Shown: positions 35,165 to 45,215, numbered from the stretch's first letter. The stretch is 51,126 nucleotides of DNA from Flavobacteriales bacterium (GCA_027491215.1 JAIXWP010000028.1:1-51126); one strand, 5' to 3'. Translations and numbers: made by a program. Notes: generated by a model from the letters alone, not told the origin.

Positions 35165-36544
35165 ATGGAACAAGTACAGTCTTTCATTACTGAGAACAAA
35201 CAGCGTTTCCTAGACGAGCTTTTTGATTTGCTCAGAATCCCAAGCGTTAGCGCTGACCCAGCATACAAGAATGATGTTATCCTCACTGCAGAGAAAGTTG
35301 CAGAACACTTGCGCAATGCTGGTGCTGATAAAGTTGAACTCTGCCAAACCGCAGGATATCCTATTGTTTATGGCGAAAAAATAATTGATCCTTCTAAGCC
35401 TACTGTTTTGGTTTATGGACACTATGACGTTCAGCCAGCAGATCCAATCGATCTATGGACAAGCCCGCCATTTGAACCTGTTATTCGCAAAACAGAGATT
35501 CACCCTGACGGAGCCATTTTCGCTCGCGGATCTTGCGATGATAAAGGCCAAATGTTTATGCACGTTAAAGCTTTCGAAGCAATGTGGAAAACAGGAAGCC
35601 TTCCTTGTAACGTGAAGTTTATGATTGAAGGGGAAGAGGAAGTAGGTAGCAACAACCTAGGTCCATTCTGTATCGCGAACAAGGAAAGATTGAAGGCTGA
35701 CGTAGTATTGATTTCTGATACATCAATCATCGCAAATGATTGTCCAAGCATCGATAGCGGTCTTCGTGGATTGAGCTATGTGGAAGTGGAAGTAACGGGT
35801 CCAAATCGCGACTTGCACTCTGGGGTTTACGGCGGCGGTGTTACCAACCCAATCAATGCTCTTGCGAAAATGATTGCAAGCATGCACGATGAAAATCATC
35901 ATATCACTATCCCTGGTTTCTATGATGCTGTGGAAGAGTTGAACGCTGCACAGCGCGCGGAATTGAACAAAGCTCCCTTCGATGAGGCAGTATACACAAA
36001 GGATCTAAACATAGATGCGGTGCATGGTGAGAAAGGATATACAACCTTAGAAAGAACAGGTATTCGTCCAACGTTGGACTGTAACGGTATTTGGGGTGGG
36101 TATATCGGTGAAGGCGCTAAAACGGTTCTTCCTTCAAAGGCATTTGCAAAAATCTCTATGAGATTGGTTCCAAATCAATCTTCAGATAAGATCACAGAAT
36201 TATTCAAGAATCACTTTGAAAGCATCGCTCCTGCAGGAGTGAAGGTAGAAGTGAGACCTCACCATGGTGGTGAGCCTGTTGTTACTCCTACAGACAGTAA
36301 GGCCTATATCGCAGCAAGCAAGGCTATGGAAACTACGTTCGGTAAGACCCCAATTCCTACGAGAGGTGGTGGTTCTATTCCTATTGTAGCATTATTTGAG
36401 CGCGAACTAGGCTTGAAGAGTGTGCTGATGGGCTTTGGTTTGGATAGTGATGCACTTCACTCTCCAAACGAGCACTATGGCTTATTCAATTACTATAAGG
36501 GCATTGAAACGATTCCGTATTTCCACAAGTATTTCGCGGAATAA
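35165..36544 (+). CDS. M20-family dipeptidase
   Basis: 459 residues from ATG 35165 (MEQVQSFITENKQRF); the frame continues upstream to 35027 only through the heptamer repeat and is rejected. Metal-site motifs: VYGHYDVQPAD (H86, D88), ARGSCDDKGQ (bridging D125), EGEEEVGS (about 155-162), LRGLSYVEVEVTG and a C-terminal ALHSPNEH. It matches the cytosolic M20/M25/M40 dipeptidases that hydrolyse short peptides with a dinuclear zinc site. The next gene, a lipoprotein, begins 1 nt after the stop. Confidence 0.93.
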   Translation: MEQVQSFITENKQRFLDELFDLLRIPSVSADPAYKNDVILTAEKVAEHLRNAGADKVELCQTAGYPIVYGEKIIDPSKPTVLVYGHYDVQPADPIDLWTSPPFEPVIRKTEIHPDGAIFARGSCDDKGQMFMHVKAFEAMWKTGSLPCNVKFMIEGEEEVGSNNLGPFCIANKERLKADVVLISDTSIIANDCPSIDSGLRGLSYVEVEVTGPNRDLHSGVYGGGVTNPINALAKMIASMHDENHHITIPGFYDAVEELNAAQRAELNKAPFDEAVYTKDLNIDAVHGEKGYTTLERTGIRPTLDCNGIWGGYIGEGAKTVLPSKAFAKISMRLVPNQSSDKITELFKNHFESIAPAGVKVEVRPHHGGEPVVTPTDSKAYIAASKAMETTFGKTPIPTRGGGSIPIVALFERELGLKSVLMGFGLDSDALHSPNEHYGLFNYYKGIETIPYFHKYFAE

Positions 36545-36545
36545 T

Positions 36546-37013
36546 ATGAAATCGAAATTCGCATTAATACTGTTTGTAGCGCTGTGCTCATTTTCTTCTT
36601 GTAAGATGTACAAGGAAGTGAATGTGTCGGATATTCAAGAAGTGAAGATGGGGGAACTCAATTCCGATGGAATTGAGGCTCAGATTTATTTCACCATTGA
36701 GAACCCTAATTGGTACGACTTGAAACTCAAGGAAACCAAGGTGGATGTATTCATTGAAGGTGATTTTTTCGGAACAATTGATCAATTCGGAGAAATTCTA
36801 ATTCCAAAGAAATCCAAAACGACGCAAGCACTCAGAGTTAAAGCGAAGCCAGAAGCTTTTCAAAAGCTTCTGGGAAGCGCTATCAAGCTGTTTTTTAAAA
36901 GCGAATTGAAAATTGAAGCAAAGGGATACGCAAAAGGAAAGGCCTTGTTCATCAATAAGAGAATTGATATCAGTGTGTCTGAGTCCGTGGACAAAGAGGA
37001 TATAGGATTGTAA
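36546..37013 (+). CDS. LEA type 2-like lipoprotein
   Basis: 155 residues. Lipoprotein signal MKSKFALILFVALCSFSSC with the lipobox Cys at 19. The mature part (GIEAQIYFTIENPNWYDLKL, KVDVFIEGDFFGTI, IPKKSKTTQALRV) is the beta-sandwich WHy/LEA14-type domain. It is probably anchored in the outer membrane facing the periplasm. Function is unknown; such domains are tied to stress in plants. It starts 1 nt after the dipeptidase stop, so the two are co-transcribed. Confidence 0.85.
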   Translation: MKSKFALILFVALCSFSSCKMYKEVNVSDIQEVKMGELNSDGIEAQIYFTIENPNWYDLKLKETKVDVFIEGDFFGTIDQFGEILIPKKSKTTQALRVKAKPEAFQKLLGSAIKLFFKSELKIEAKGYAKGKALFINKRIDISVSESVDKEDIGL

Positions 37014-37109
37014 AGTCGTAGATTATCAATGAAATAAGGGGTTCTAGGACCTAGTGAGTAATTTTGTTGAAAAAATGGACTTTTCTATTGTTCAGAAAAA
37101 AAATCGGAG

Positions 37110-37117
37110 TATATTTG
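37110..37117 (+). promoter_or_regulatory. -7 box TATATTTG of rpmH
   Basis: Exact TAnnTTTG with a TTG at 37088-37090 as possible -33 box; leader about 45 nt to the rpmH ATG. Confidence 0.65.
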
Positions 37118-37165
37118 CCACCCTTTTACAAGGAAAAGTAGTTAACGGTTAATACCAAAAGAGAA

Positions 37166-37336
37166 ATGAAACGTACATACCAACCCTCCAATACAAAACG
37201 TAGAAACAAGCATGGTTTCCGTAAGCGCATGGCTTCAGCTAAAGGTCGCGCAGTATTGTCATCACGTCGCCGCAAGGGCCGCAAAAAATTAACGGTTTCT
37301 GACGAAAGACGTCACAAGGGTATCGTTCGTCTGTAA
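37166..37336 (+). CDS. rpmH: 50S ribosomal protein L34
   Basis: 56 residues, shorter than common ORF cut-offs. [20 protein letters not shown] is the universal L34 start, followed by [20 protein letters not shown]; the C-terminal tail ([15 protein letters not shown]) is longer than the 46-residue E. coli protein, as in other Bacteroidota. It has its own promoter and terminator. It is not beside rnpA here, unlike in many bacteria. Confidence 0.97.
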   Translation: MKRTYQPSNTKRRNKHGFRKRMASAKGRAVLSSRRRKGRKKLTVSDERRHKGIVRL

Positions 37337-37358
37337 TAGAAATATTCAAGATATTTGC

Positions 37359-37393
37359 GGGCTGTCTGTTCAATACGGACAGCCCTTTTTTTT
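37359..37393 (+). terminator. Terminator of rpmH
   Basis: Stem GGGCTGTC/GACAGCCC (37359-37366 with 37378-37385) and a run of eight T, ending 4 nt before the glycosyltransferase ATG at 37397. Confidence 0.9.
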
Positions 37394-37396
37394 CTT

Positions 37397-38524
37397 ATGA
37401 AAATTGCTGTAAACACCAGACTTCTGCTTCGCGACCGACTCGATGGCATCGGCTGGTTTACTTTTGAGGTCTTCAAAAGAATCGTAGCAGCGCATCCCGA
37501 AGTGGAATTTCACTTCATCTTCGACCGTCCATATTCTTCTGAATTTATTTTTGGAAAAAACGTAAAGGCACATGTAATTCCCCCACCAGCAAGGCATCCA
37601 ATGCTGATGAAGATTTGGTATGACTGGTCATTACCCGCTCTTTTAAAAAGAATTAAGCCTGATATCTTCATTTCTCCTGACGCACAGATTTCACTTACTT
37701 CTAGCGTTAAACAACTAGTTGTGATTCACGATATCAACTTCGAACATTTCCCCCAAGATATCCCGAAAGTCTACACAGATTTTTTGAAAAAAAGATCTCC
37801 TCGCTTTGCAGAAAAAGCCTCACGAATTGCTACAGTTAGTGAGTTCAGCAAACAAGATTTAATAACGACTTATCAAGTTAATCCTGATAAAATTGATGTC
37901 GTATATAACGGTGCAAACACAGACTACCGACCGCTTTCAAGTGAAGAGAAAATCCAAGCGAAACAAGAATTTGCTCAAGGTGAAGACTATTTTATTTTCG
38001 TTGGATCAATTCATCCTAGAAAAAATTTACAGCGCCTTATTCCTGCATTTTTAGCATATAAGAAGAGAACAAATAGTGCTGTAAAATTGGTGCTTGTTGG
38101 AAATATTTTCTGGCAAGATGATCAATTGAAGGAGAGTATGACTGAGGCAATTGCTTCAGGGAGTATTCTACTCAAAGGTAGACTTGGGTCCCGTGATCTA
38201 ACGAGGGCTATAGGTGGGGCGCTGGCCTCTGTTTATGTAAGCTACTTTGAAGGCTTTGGAATTCCGATTGTCGAAGCATTTTATGCAGGAGTTCCTGTCA
38301 TTACTTCAAATGTTACATCCATGCCAGAAGTGGCGGGCGACGCGGCTTTGCTGGTAGATCCATTTAGCATTGATGATATTTCTAGCGCATTAGAAAAGAT
38401 CGCGACAGACGGAGCATTGAGAGAATCACTCATTGAGAAAGGATACAAAAGAGCAGAATTATTTCATTGGGATAAATCGGCAGAAGCCATGTGGAATTGC
38501 ATCACCAAAGCAATGCTGAAATAA
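37397..38524 (+). CDS. GT4-type (family 1) glycosyltransferase
   Basis: 375 residues from ATG 37397 ([17 protein letters not shown]). GT-B fold: N-terminal Rossmann half, and in the C-terminal half the donor-binding motifs [15 protein letters not shown] and [20 protein letters not shown] with the E-x7-E-type arrangement. There is no signal peptide; it is a cytoplasmic-face enzyme, probably for surface polysaccharide or glycan. Its ATG lies just after the rpmH terminator, so it needs read-through or a promoter inside that hairpin. It is coupled to rnhB: the stop TAA and start ATG share one base. Confidence 0.9.
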   Translation: MKIAVNTRLLLRDRLDGIGWFTFEVFKRIVAAHPEVEFHFIFDRPYSSEFIFGKNVKAHVIPPPARHPMLMKIWYDWSLPALLKRIKPDIFISPDAQISLTSSVKQLVVIHDINFEHFPQDIPKVYTDFLKKRSPRFAEKASRIATVSEFSKQDLITTYQVNPDKIDVVYNGANTDYRPLSSEEKIQAKQEFAQGEDYFIFVGSIHPRKNLQRLIPAFLAYKKRTNSAVKLVLVGNIFWQDDQLKESMTEAIASGSILLKGRLGSRDLTRAIGGALASVYVSYFEGFGIPIVEAFYAGVPVITSNVTSMPEVAGDAALLVDPFSIDDISSALEKIATDGALRESLIEKGYKRAELFHWDKSAEAMWNCITKAMLK

Positions 38525-39129
38525 TGGCTTCATTACTACCCAAAATAAGTCAATATAATCTTGAAGCAGGATGTGATGAAGCAGGAAGAGGGTGCCTCGC
38601 CGGACCCGTGGTGGCTGCTGCGGTGATCTTACCTCAAGATTTCTCTCATCCACTTTTGAATGATAGCAAACAGCTTACAGAAAAGCAACGAGAAGAATTA
38701 CGTCCCTATATCATTGAGCATGCTATCGCATGGGGAGTGGCTGTAGTGGGGCCGCGCGAGATCGAAGAGATCAATATTCGCAATGCAAGTTTTATCGGAA
38801 TGCATAGGGCTCTAGATCAATTGAAAACTCGACCAGAATACATCGCTATTGATGGAAATGCCTTCATCCCATATCCTGATATCGCCCATGAATGCGTGAT
38901 TAAAGGTGATGGAAAGCTGATGAATATTGCTGCCGCATCGATTTTAGCAAAGACGTTTCGAGATGATATCATGAATGAGCTGGATGCTACATTCCCAGCT
39001 TATCGTTGGAAAAAGAACAAGGGATATCCTACACCAGATCATCGAAAAGCGATTGCTAAAGAAGGGCCATGCGAACATCATAGAATGACGTTTGCTCTTT
39101 TACCCAAACAACTAAAGCTTGATCTTTAG
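38524..39129 (+). CDS. rnhB: Ribonuclease HII
   Basis: 201 residues from ATG 38524 ([20 protein letters not shown]). The active-site [17 protein letters not shown] includes the catalytic Asp and Glu at 18-19, with further acids in [20 protein letters not shown] and [18 protein letters not shown] complete the family pattern. It removes ribonucleotides from DNA and RNA primers from hybrids. The stop overlaps by 4 nt the stop of the convergent T9SS gene. Confidence 0.96.
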   Translation: MASLLPKISQYNLEAGCDEAGRGCLAGPVVAAAVILPQDFSHPLLNDSKQLTEKQREELRPYIIEHAIAWGVAVVGPREIEEINIRNASFIGMHRALDQLKTRPEYIAIDGNAFIPYPDIAHECVIKGDGKLMNIAAASILAKTFRDDIMNELDATFPAYRWKKNKGYPTPDHRKAIAKEGPCEHHRMTFALLPKQLKLDL

Positions 39130-40895
39130 TTAGTCGCTCCTGGAATAAAAATCTTTCCTGATTGAACGCGAGAATCAGACTTCACGCGAGCAATATAGAT
39201 TCCTGAAGCAAGGTCAGCTGGTAGTTCTAGTTGAATCATAGTGACTCCAGATGCGCCGTACATTGTTTGTTGATACACTGCACGACCGTTCAAGTCATAA
39301 AGAACAACATCACCAGTTCTCAAAACTTCTTGACCATTGGTAGAAATGTTCAGAATTTTTTGTTCTCCATAACCGAAGAGTTCTATGTCCAAATAATCTT
39401 CTCCTGCAATAGAAGACTTAACGTATTCTTCAGAGATTTTTTCTAGCTCGTCCATCATTGTTGGCATTGCCTGAATTGGGGCAGGGGCAGGCGCTACAGA
39501 GAAATAACACCAAGGGCTATAGTCTCCTTGTTGTGGAGAATTACATGTGTTTAATCCAGGTTTGATTCCAACACGGTAGGTGCGATTGGCCACACATTGG
39601 CCGGCAGTAATTAAGCAACCAGAAGTGTTCGAGAAAACGATGGTTGGAGTAGCTATTGGTGTGAAAGGCGATGCGTTGTTTACGCGAGTAAATTGGAAGA
39701 TGTATTGAGTAACTCCTGCATAGAAGTCCACATCGATGAATGAATTGAGTGGAACTTGTGAGAAACAGAAATCATTCGGGGCTGGTCCATTCGGAACAGG
39801 GATAGTAGGCATTGGAGGAGTGAAAATGACACAAGGGTTGGAGTTCGCTCCTGCCACACCGCACCAAGGTCCAGTAATACCACACTCTGTAAGGCGAGCG
39901 CGCAATTGGTAGATTCTATTGAACTGAATACAACTTACTGCCGAAAGAGGCAAAGCTGTTCCTGGTGTGGTGATATAAAGGTATGTTCCGTTTTGTGTCA
40001 AGAATTCCCATTCAACCGAGGCGCCAGGACAGAAACTTGCTACACTTACAGTATTTCCAAGAGGCACTGTAGAGCCTGATGGAGTAGTAATAGTTGTAGT
40101 TGGCGCTGCCTGCATATTTACGGGTCTTGTTAAAGCAACACCGCACCAATGCCCATCAAGTTGAATTTCAACAGAAACATTAAAGTTGGTACCATAGCAG
40201 ACACATGAGAAATTGTTAATCAACTGAATTCCTCCAGAACCAGCAAGAATATGAGTGCATGCACCACTATTCGGTGTAGTCGTTGGGGTAAAAATCCAAC
40301 GCTGATTTTGAATGAGGGCATTACCATTTGCAACGTTATTTCTTCTAATTTGATCACACGAGCTATACCCATCAGTGTCACCAATGGTAGTTGCAGTAGG
40401 CCAGTAGCCAGATCTAACTTCTGCTACAGGGTATGTCTCAACACCAATACTAAAAGAGGCGCCAGTCGAAATAGAAGTTGAACTTACACGAATGTAAAAA
40501 TCGTTTGGAGCAATGATAGGATTGGTAGTAGGGTTGGTTCTTAGAATTCCTCCGGTCACACATTCTTTCCAAGTTACCGATGCATCATAAAAATCAATCA
40601 CAGGACTAAAAGCACTAGTGTTTACAGTGACTTTAAGTGAGCGTGTATCAAGAGTGCTATTTCCTGCAACAGGAATGTTTACACGAAACCATGCCACCGA
40701 TTGAGATCCAACACATGATGGAAATGTTTGAGCGGTACCCAACACGAGAGACGAGCTGATCAAGGTTGGAACGCCAGGTGTCGCATCCAAGTAAGCAGTT
40801 GGAGTGAGAACTATTGCTGTCGCGCTTGTTGCCTGGGAGAAGGCTTTCACTGAAATAAGCATCGCCAGCATTAAAATGAAACGCATCTGATTCAT
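39126..40895 (-). CDS. T9SS cargo protein of unknown function
   Basis: 589 residues. Signal peptide to about residue 21 (VKAFSQ), beta-rich Cys-containing modules in tandem ([40 protein letters not shown]), an acidic linker ([16 protein letters not shown]) and a C-terminal type A sorting domain ([34 protein letters not shown]). The repeated GPWCG-type units look like an internal repeat of about 100 residues that I do not recognise. Enzymatic function is not visible; a surface-exposed structural or binding role is inferred. Confidence 0.85.
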   Translation of the reverse strand: MNQMRFILMLAMLISVKAFSQATSATAIVLTPTAYLDATPGVPTLISSSLVLGTAQTFPSCVGSQSVAWFRVNIPVAGNSTLDTRSLKVTVNTSAFSPVIDFYDASVTWKECVTGGILRTNPTTNPIIAPNDFYIRVSSTSISTGASFSIGVETYPVAEVRSGYWPTATTIGDTDGYSSCDQIRRNNVANGNALIQNQRWIFTPTTTPNSGACTHILAGSGGIQLINNFSCVCYGTNFNVSVEIQLDGHWCGVALTRPVNMQAAPTTTITTPSGSTVPLGNTVSVASFCPGASVEWEFLTQNGTYLYITTPGTALPLSAVSCIQFNRIYQLRARLTECGITGPWCGVAGANSNPCVIFTPPMPTIPVPNGPAPNDFCFSQVPLNSFIDVDFYAGVTQYIFQFTRVNNASPFTPIATPTIVFSNTSGCLITAGQCVANRTYRVGIKPGLNTCNSPQQGDYSPWCYFSVAPAPAPIQAMPTMMDELEKISEEYVKSSIAGEDYLDIELFGYGEQKILNISTNGQEVLRTGDVVLYDLNGRAVYQQTMYGASGVTMIQLELPADLASGIYIARVKSDSRVQSGKIFIPGATN

Positions 40896-40945
40896 TACAT
40901 GAATGGTTAAAGATGATGCAATATAGCTATTTTTTCAATGCACGC

Positions 40946-42304
40946 CTACTGAACCAAGAATTTTGAGGGCTCGAATGGAGCGAAGAAGTACATGCGTTGA
41001 GGTTCAATTTCAACGGACTCATTTTTGAGATACTGCTCGATGGGGTCTTCCGAAATGTTAAGGCCATTCGCAGCACCTTGTTCCACCATGGCTTCGGCAT
41101 AGTCGCGCCCAAGGCCGTCATAGAGCCAACAATAATTTTTAAGTCCGTATCCGATGGCATCATAAATGGTCGTGCTGTAAATACTTAACTGAATCTTAGC
41201 ACGAGAAAACAATTCGGTAATATCAACACCTTTCACTGCAATGGAAATCTGTGGTGAAATGAATTGCTCGTATAAATGAGGATGCTTTTCGAGTGGATGA
41301 AGCTTGATAATCGCATGCCACTCAGGATGATTCAAAAGATGGTTTTTCAAAGCAGAAATCAATGGAAGATATTCGTTTTCCATTCCTTTTTGAGCGGCTA
41401 CAACAATGAGATTTTGCTTCTCAGCAACCACAATTTTATCTTTTACATTGGCCATGTATTCACCTCCAATAATTAATTGGCTCTGCTTCCATTCAGCAGC
41501 ATTATTCAGTATGTTTTTCCAATACTCTCCAAAAAGAATCAGTTTGTCTGGAAAAAATGCCCGCTCTAGATGCTTAGAGAAACGAGGGTTGTAGCAATAG
41601 TAAAGATCTACTTTGCTAATTAGGCCATGCTGAATTTCGATGATTTCGATATTCAAATCATTCATCGCTGCTATGATACCTTCGTTATGATAGTGAGCGA
41701 TAAAATACAATCGCTTTACACCGCTATTTTTTACGAGTCGGTAGAATTTTCTGTAGGTGTCTAGAAAAACATGCAGTGCGCTAGTGATGTAGTTTTTTTC
41801 TGATGCAGAATACCATTTCGAATCTTTCAATTTAGCTGCAACTTCGTTAACAGCTAGTATCATCCTAGTTTCATTTTCATCCAATGGGCCATTGTCAACC
41901 ATCAGATGATCTAATACATAATCACAGCTGATTGGACTATTGCTCCTCAGCAAGATTGTGCTGTATTTTTCATCAATTATTTTTTGAATTTTATCAAAAT
42001 ATATAGATACAATATCGCCGTTTTCTTTGGTGAAAATTCGGCCAGGTTCAAGTATTAAATTTTCTTTTAGAAAAGGTGTTATTTTACTTTTTTTCTTGAA
42101 AAATCCTGAAGATCGATATTTCAATTTTTGAAGAAAAATGGGCCAATGGAAATAGGTTTTTAGTGTTTTATTCTTGCTCTTATTGTGAGCGTAAATCACA
42201 CCATGCTGAAAAATTTTAAAAAAGGAAAAATCCTTTGTGTAAAAAGTTTGGTCGTTTTCTAAACGATCTAGGAGGTGTTTGTTCAGTTTACTGAATGAAC
42301 TCAT
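40946..42304 (-). CDS. GT-B-like transferase (capsular polysaccharide or CDP-glycerol transferase type), uncertain
   Basis: 452 residues, no signal peptide. The C-terminal half (IEIIEIQHGLISKVDLYY, then LIVVAAQKGMENEYLP, IIKLHPLEKHPHLY and IQLSIYSTTIYDAIGYGL) has the QHG and KLHP-type features of GT-B-fold glycosyl or glycerophosphotransferases. The N-terminal 150 residues are Lys/Phe-rich and unlike any family I know, and that part of the gene is visibly more AT-rich than its neighbours, hinting at transfer. It starts 3 nt after selD and is probably co-transcribed, although a functional link to selenium is not apparent. Confidence 0.6.
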   Translation of the reverse strand: MSSFSKLNKHLLDRLENDQTFYTKDFSFFKIFQHGVIYAHNKSKNKTLKTYFHWPIFLQKLKYRSSGFFKKKSKITPFLKENLILEPGRIFTKENGDIVSIYFDKIQKIIDEKYSTILLRSNSPISCDYVLDHLMVDNGPLDENETRMILAVNEVAAKLKDSKWYSASEKNYITSALHVFLDTYRKFYRLVKNSGVKRLYFIAHYHNEGIIAAMNDLNIEIIEIQHGLISKVDLYYCYNPRFSKHLERAFFPDKLILFGEYWKNILNNAAEWKQSQLIIGGEYMANVKDKIVVAEKQNLIVVAAQKGMENEYLPLISALKNHLLNHPEWHAIIKLHPLEKHPHLYEQFISPQISIAVKGVDITELFSRAKIQLSIYSTTIYDAIGYGLKNYCWLYDGLGRDYAEAMVEQGAANGLNISEDPIEQYLKNESVEIEPQRMYFFAPFEPSKFLVQ

Positions 42305-42307
42305 CGC

Positions 42308-43360
42308 TTATAGAATTATGACGGATTTTTCTTCTTTAGAAATCACATTTCCAATGACAGTCAAACAAGAAGAGTGAACATTGTTTTCTCTAAATAATTG
42401 CAACACCTCATCGACTGCTTCAGGAGCAACACTTACAAGCAAACCTCCGCTTGTTTGAGGATCACAATATGTGAATAGTTGACGAGCATCGAGTGTGGTT
42501 ACTTTACTTGTGACCGCTGAGAAATTCTTAGTGGTCATGTCAGGATAAATGAATTGATCCAAGTATGATTTTAGAAAACTAAAAGTAGGAATCTGTTCAT
42601 CGCTCAATGCAACACTGACTTCTGTATCACCTATCATTTCAAGTAAATGTCCGAGTAATCCAAATCCTGTGATATCTGTCATCGCATGCACAGATTGCAA
42701 TTTTGAGAGTGCAATTCCTAGATCGTTCAACTTAGTCATAGATGCGATGGCTTCGTTTAGATGAGAGGCTTCTGCCTTTTCCTTTTTAGCTGCTGTAGTA
42801 ATGATTCCTGTGCCTAAAGGTTTTGAGAGTAACAACACATCTCCAAGATGTACATTGCTGTTTTTCTTCAACCTCTCTTTGCTTGTGATTCCATTTACTT
42901 GTAAGCCAAAGAAGGGCTCTGGTGCTTCGATGCTATGTCCTCCTGCAAGTGGTATTCCTGCGAGATCGCATACTGATTGAGCGCCTTTGATAATTTCTCC
43001 TGCAGCACTCAAAGGAATTTTGCCGATTGGCCAACCTAAGATTGCTAGCGCAAGACTAGGAGAACCACCCATTGCGTAGACATCACTTAGAGCGTTCGTC
43101 GCAGCAATTCGACCGAATGTGAAAGGATCATCAACGATAGGAGTAAAGAAGTCAAGTGTGCTAATCAATAATTGATTATTCCCAATATCCATCACCGCAG
43201 CATCATCATTGCCTTGATTGCCAACAAGCAGGGTAGGAAAGGTGTCAATAGATGTTTTCTTATCCTTCAAAATTTCATGCAAATCTGCTGATGAAAGTTT
43301 GCATCCACAGCCTGCACCTTTGCTGAAAGACGTTAATCGAATGACATCCGAATTACTCAT
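42308..43360 (-). CDS. selD: Selenophosphate synthase (selenide, water dikinase), Cys form
   Basis: 350 residues from ATG 43360 (MSNSDVIRLTSFSKGAG); the longer frame from 43447 runs in mnmH. The catalytic Cys C18 and Lys K21 occur in GAGCGCKLSSADL, so it uses Cys and not selenocysteine. It makes selenophosphate from selenide and ATP. The gene overlaps mnmH by 8 nt (ATGAGTAA), so both are coupled. Selenophosphate would feed 2-selenouridine formation in tRNA by MnmH. No selA or selB gene is in the window. Confidence 0.95.
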   Translation of the reverse strand: MSNSDVIRLTSFSKGAGCGCKLSSADLHEILKDKKTSIDTFPTLLVGNQGNDDAAVMDIGNNQLLISTLDFFTPIVDDPFTFGRIAATNALSDVYAMGGSPSLALAILGWPIGKIPLSAAGEIIKGAQSVCDLAGIPLAGGHSIEAPEPFFGLQVNGITSKERLKKNSNVHLGDVLLLSKPLGTGIITTAAKKEKAEASHLNEAIASMTKLNDLGIALSKLQSVHAMTDITGFGLLGHLLEMIGDTEVSVALSDEQIPTFSFLKSYLDQFIYPDMTTKNFSAVTSKVTTLDARQLFTYCDPQTSGGLLVSVAPEAVDEVLQLFRENNVHSSCLTVIGNVISKEEKSVIIL

Positions 43361-44411
43361 AGTCGGCGAAGGTAAGCAGTTGTTGAAGTAATTTATTTTC
43401 ATCAGTGATTTCAGCATACTCAACGCTTTGCTTTCGGGTGTCCGCATGCTTTTGAAGACTGTGATGATAAGACTTATCGTAATAAGCGAGGAGCATTTCT
43501 ACCCACGCTGTCATATTATTTTGTTCTAATAATTCTACCGCTACTTTATTGACCTCTGGCCCCATTCTACGACTGACGGACTTCGTTTTTTCTATCAATA
43601 TTTCCTTTGGAAATTTACCGTACTCTTCGAGAATGCGCGACACTCTTTGCTCGATAGGTCTTGTCACCTCAACAATTGGTGCATTTTGAATGCGATTGAA
43701 AATAAGATCTGGTACGCGACAACTTCCGATAAGTCGACTTTCATTTTCTATCCAAACCGAACGTTCATTCGGTATTTTTGAAAGTTCAAACCCAAGTAAG
43801 TTTTCGAAGTGTTCTTGCGTAGGTTGCGGTCCTTTATTGATCCCGCCAAAGGCACTGCCCTTGTGGTTTGCCGCTCCTTCTAGGTCAAGAGTATATTCTC
43901 CATTTTTTTTCAAGAAAAAAAGTAGGTCTGTCTTGCCTGTTCCTGTAGGTCCATCGAGTACCATGTATTTGGTTCGTTGACTGAACTGCTCTAGGAGAAA
44001 TCTGCGAAAGCCTTTATACCCGCCATCAACGAACTTCGTATCGAGTCCGCCGAGTGACAAGATCCATTGCATGATTTGGCTTCGCATACCTCCTCGCCAA
44101 CAATACACAACTACAGGACGTCCGTTCGCAATGCGTTGTGCCTCGGTAAGCTTAGATGCAAACTGACTACCAACCAAATCAAATCCTTTCTTGATGGCGG
44201 CGTCCTGTCCTTGTACTTTATAGGTGAGTCCAACGTGATGACGTTCTTCATTGTTGAGAAGTGGTAGATTGATCGCACCCGGAACGTGTCCTTGTGCGTA
44301 TTCATCTGGACTTCGTACATCTAAAATACAAGAACTCGCCTGGTGGGCGAGTTCTAGAAATATGTTTATGTCAATTTTATTATTCACTGAATTATTAGCG
44401 TCCGTCGCCAT
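43353..44411 (-). CDS. mnmH: tRNA 2-selenouridine synthase (MnmH/SelU)
   Basis: 352 residues. N-terminal rhodanese domain with ILDVRSPDEYAQGHVPGAIN and catalytic C104 in VYCWRGGMRS, and a C-terminal P-loop domain with GPTGTGKT (154-161). The double-domain form is characteristic of MnmH, which geranylates and selenates 2-thiouridine at the wobble position of tRNA-Lys/Glu/Gln using selenophosphate from SelD. It overlaps the TIGR00266 gene by 17 nt upstream and selD by 8 nt downstream. Confidence 0.95.
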   Translation of the reverse strand: MATDANNSVNNKIDINIFLELAHQASSCILDVRSPDEYAQGHVPGAINLPLLNNEERHHVGLTYKVQGQDAAIKKGFDLVGSQFASKLTEAQRIANGRPVVVYCWRGGMRSQIMQWILSLGGLDTKFVDGGYKGFRRFLLEQFSQRTKYMVLDGPTGTGKTDLLFFLKKNGEYTLDLEGAANHKGSAFGGINKGPQPTQEHFENLLGFELSKIPNERSVWIENESRLIGSCRVPDLIFNRIQNAPIVEVTRPIEQRVSRILEEYGKFPKEILIEKTKSVSRRMGPEVNKVAVELLEQNNMTAWVEMLLAYYDKSYHHSLQKHADTRKQSVEYAEITDENKLLQQLLTFADYE

Positions 44412-45186
44412 CGAGAAGATTTCCTAGGCCGCCTAAGATACTACCTTCTTCTTTACGATTGCCACTGCCATACGAAATGATACGTGATGCAAGGCGAGAA
44501 ATAGGGAGGGTTTGAAGCCAAACCTTGCCAGGTCCGCGAAGCACCGCAAAGAATACGCCCTCGCCTCCGAATAAGGTGTTTCTAATTCCACCAACGAATT
44601 GGATATCAAAGTCAATTGTAGAAGTGTATGCTACTACACAACCCGTATCAATGCGAAGTGTTTCGCCCGGTTTGAGTTCACGCTCTATAATGTGTCCACC
44701 TGCATGGCAGAATGCATATCCGTCGCCTTCAATCTTTTGCATGATAAATCCTTCGCCGCCGAATAGTCCTGTTCCAAGCTTTCTCTGCCACTCAATACCA
44801 ATTGCAACACCTTTTGCGGCGCAGAGGAATGAGTCTTTTTGGCAAACAATTTTTCCACCTAGTTGCTGTAAGTCTAGAGGAATAATCTTTCCAGGATAGG
44901 GTGAAGCAAAAGCAACTCTTGCTTTTCCAGCTCCTTGATGCGTAAATGCAGTCATGAAAAGGCTTTCACCTGTAAGTAGACGTTTTCCAGCGCCGAGAAT
45001 TTTATCAAAAAAGCCACCGCCCGATTTAGAGCCATCACCAAAGATGGTTTGCATTTGAATGCCATCATCCATGTACATAAATGCTCCTGATTCGGCAACA
45101 ACCGTTTCTTGTGGATCTAGCTCAATTTCCACACACTGCATCTCTTCTCCGAAGACGCGAAAATCTATTTCGTGATTATTTCTCAT
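44395..45186 (-). CDS. TIGR00266/AIM24-family protein
   Basis: 263 residues, cytoplasmic (no signal). Typical family stretches: EIELDPQETVVAESGAFMYM, the glycine-rich SGGGFFDKILGAGKRL, and GGEGFIMQKIEGDG with LKPGETLRIDTGCVVAYT. The fold is a beta-roll of AIM24; the family is uncharacterised in bacteria. It has its own -7 box, then 17-nt overlap with mnmH, so it leads the minus-strand operon AIM24-mnmH-selD-GT-B. Why it sits with selenium genes is unknown. Confidence 0.88.
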   Translation of the reverse strand: MRNNHEIDFRVFGEEMQCVEIELDPQETVVAESGAFMYMDDGIQMQTIFGDGSKSGGGFFDKILGAGKRLLTGESLFMTAFTHQGAGKARVAFASPYPGKIIPLDLQQLGGKIVCQKDSFLCAAKGVAIGIEWQRKLGTGLFGGEGFIMQKIEGDGYAFCHAGGHIIERELKPGETLRIDTGCVVAYTSTIDFDIQFVGGIRNTLFGGEGVFFAVLRGPGKVWLQTLPISRLASRIISYGSGNRKEEGSILGGLGNLLDGDGR

Positions 45187-45207
45187 ATTTTACTGTGAAT
45201 GTTTGGT

Positions 45208-45215
45208 CAAATATA
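45208..45215 (-). promoter_or_regulatory. -7 box TATATTTG of the TIGR00266-mnmH-selD operon
   Basis: Exact TAnnTTTG on the minus strand, 21 nt upstream of the ATG at 45186. Confidence 0.6.

Noticed and set aside
42308-43360. Selenocysteine codon in selD
   Set aside because: The catalytic position is an ordinary Cys codon and the frame is uninterrupted.
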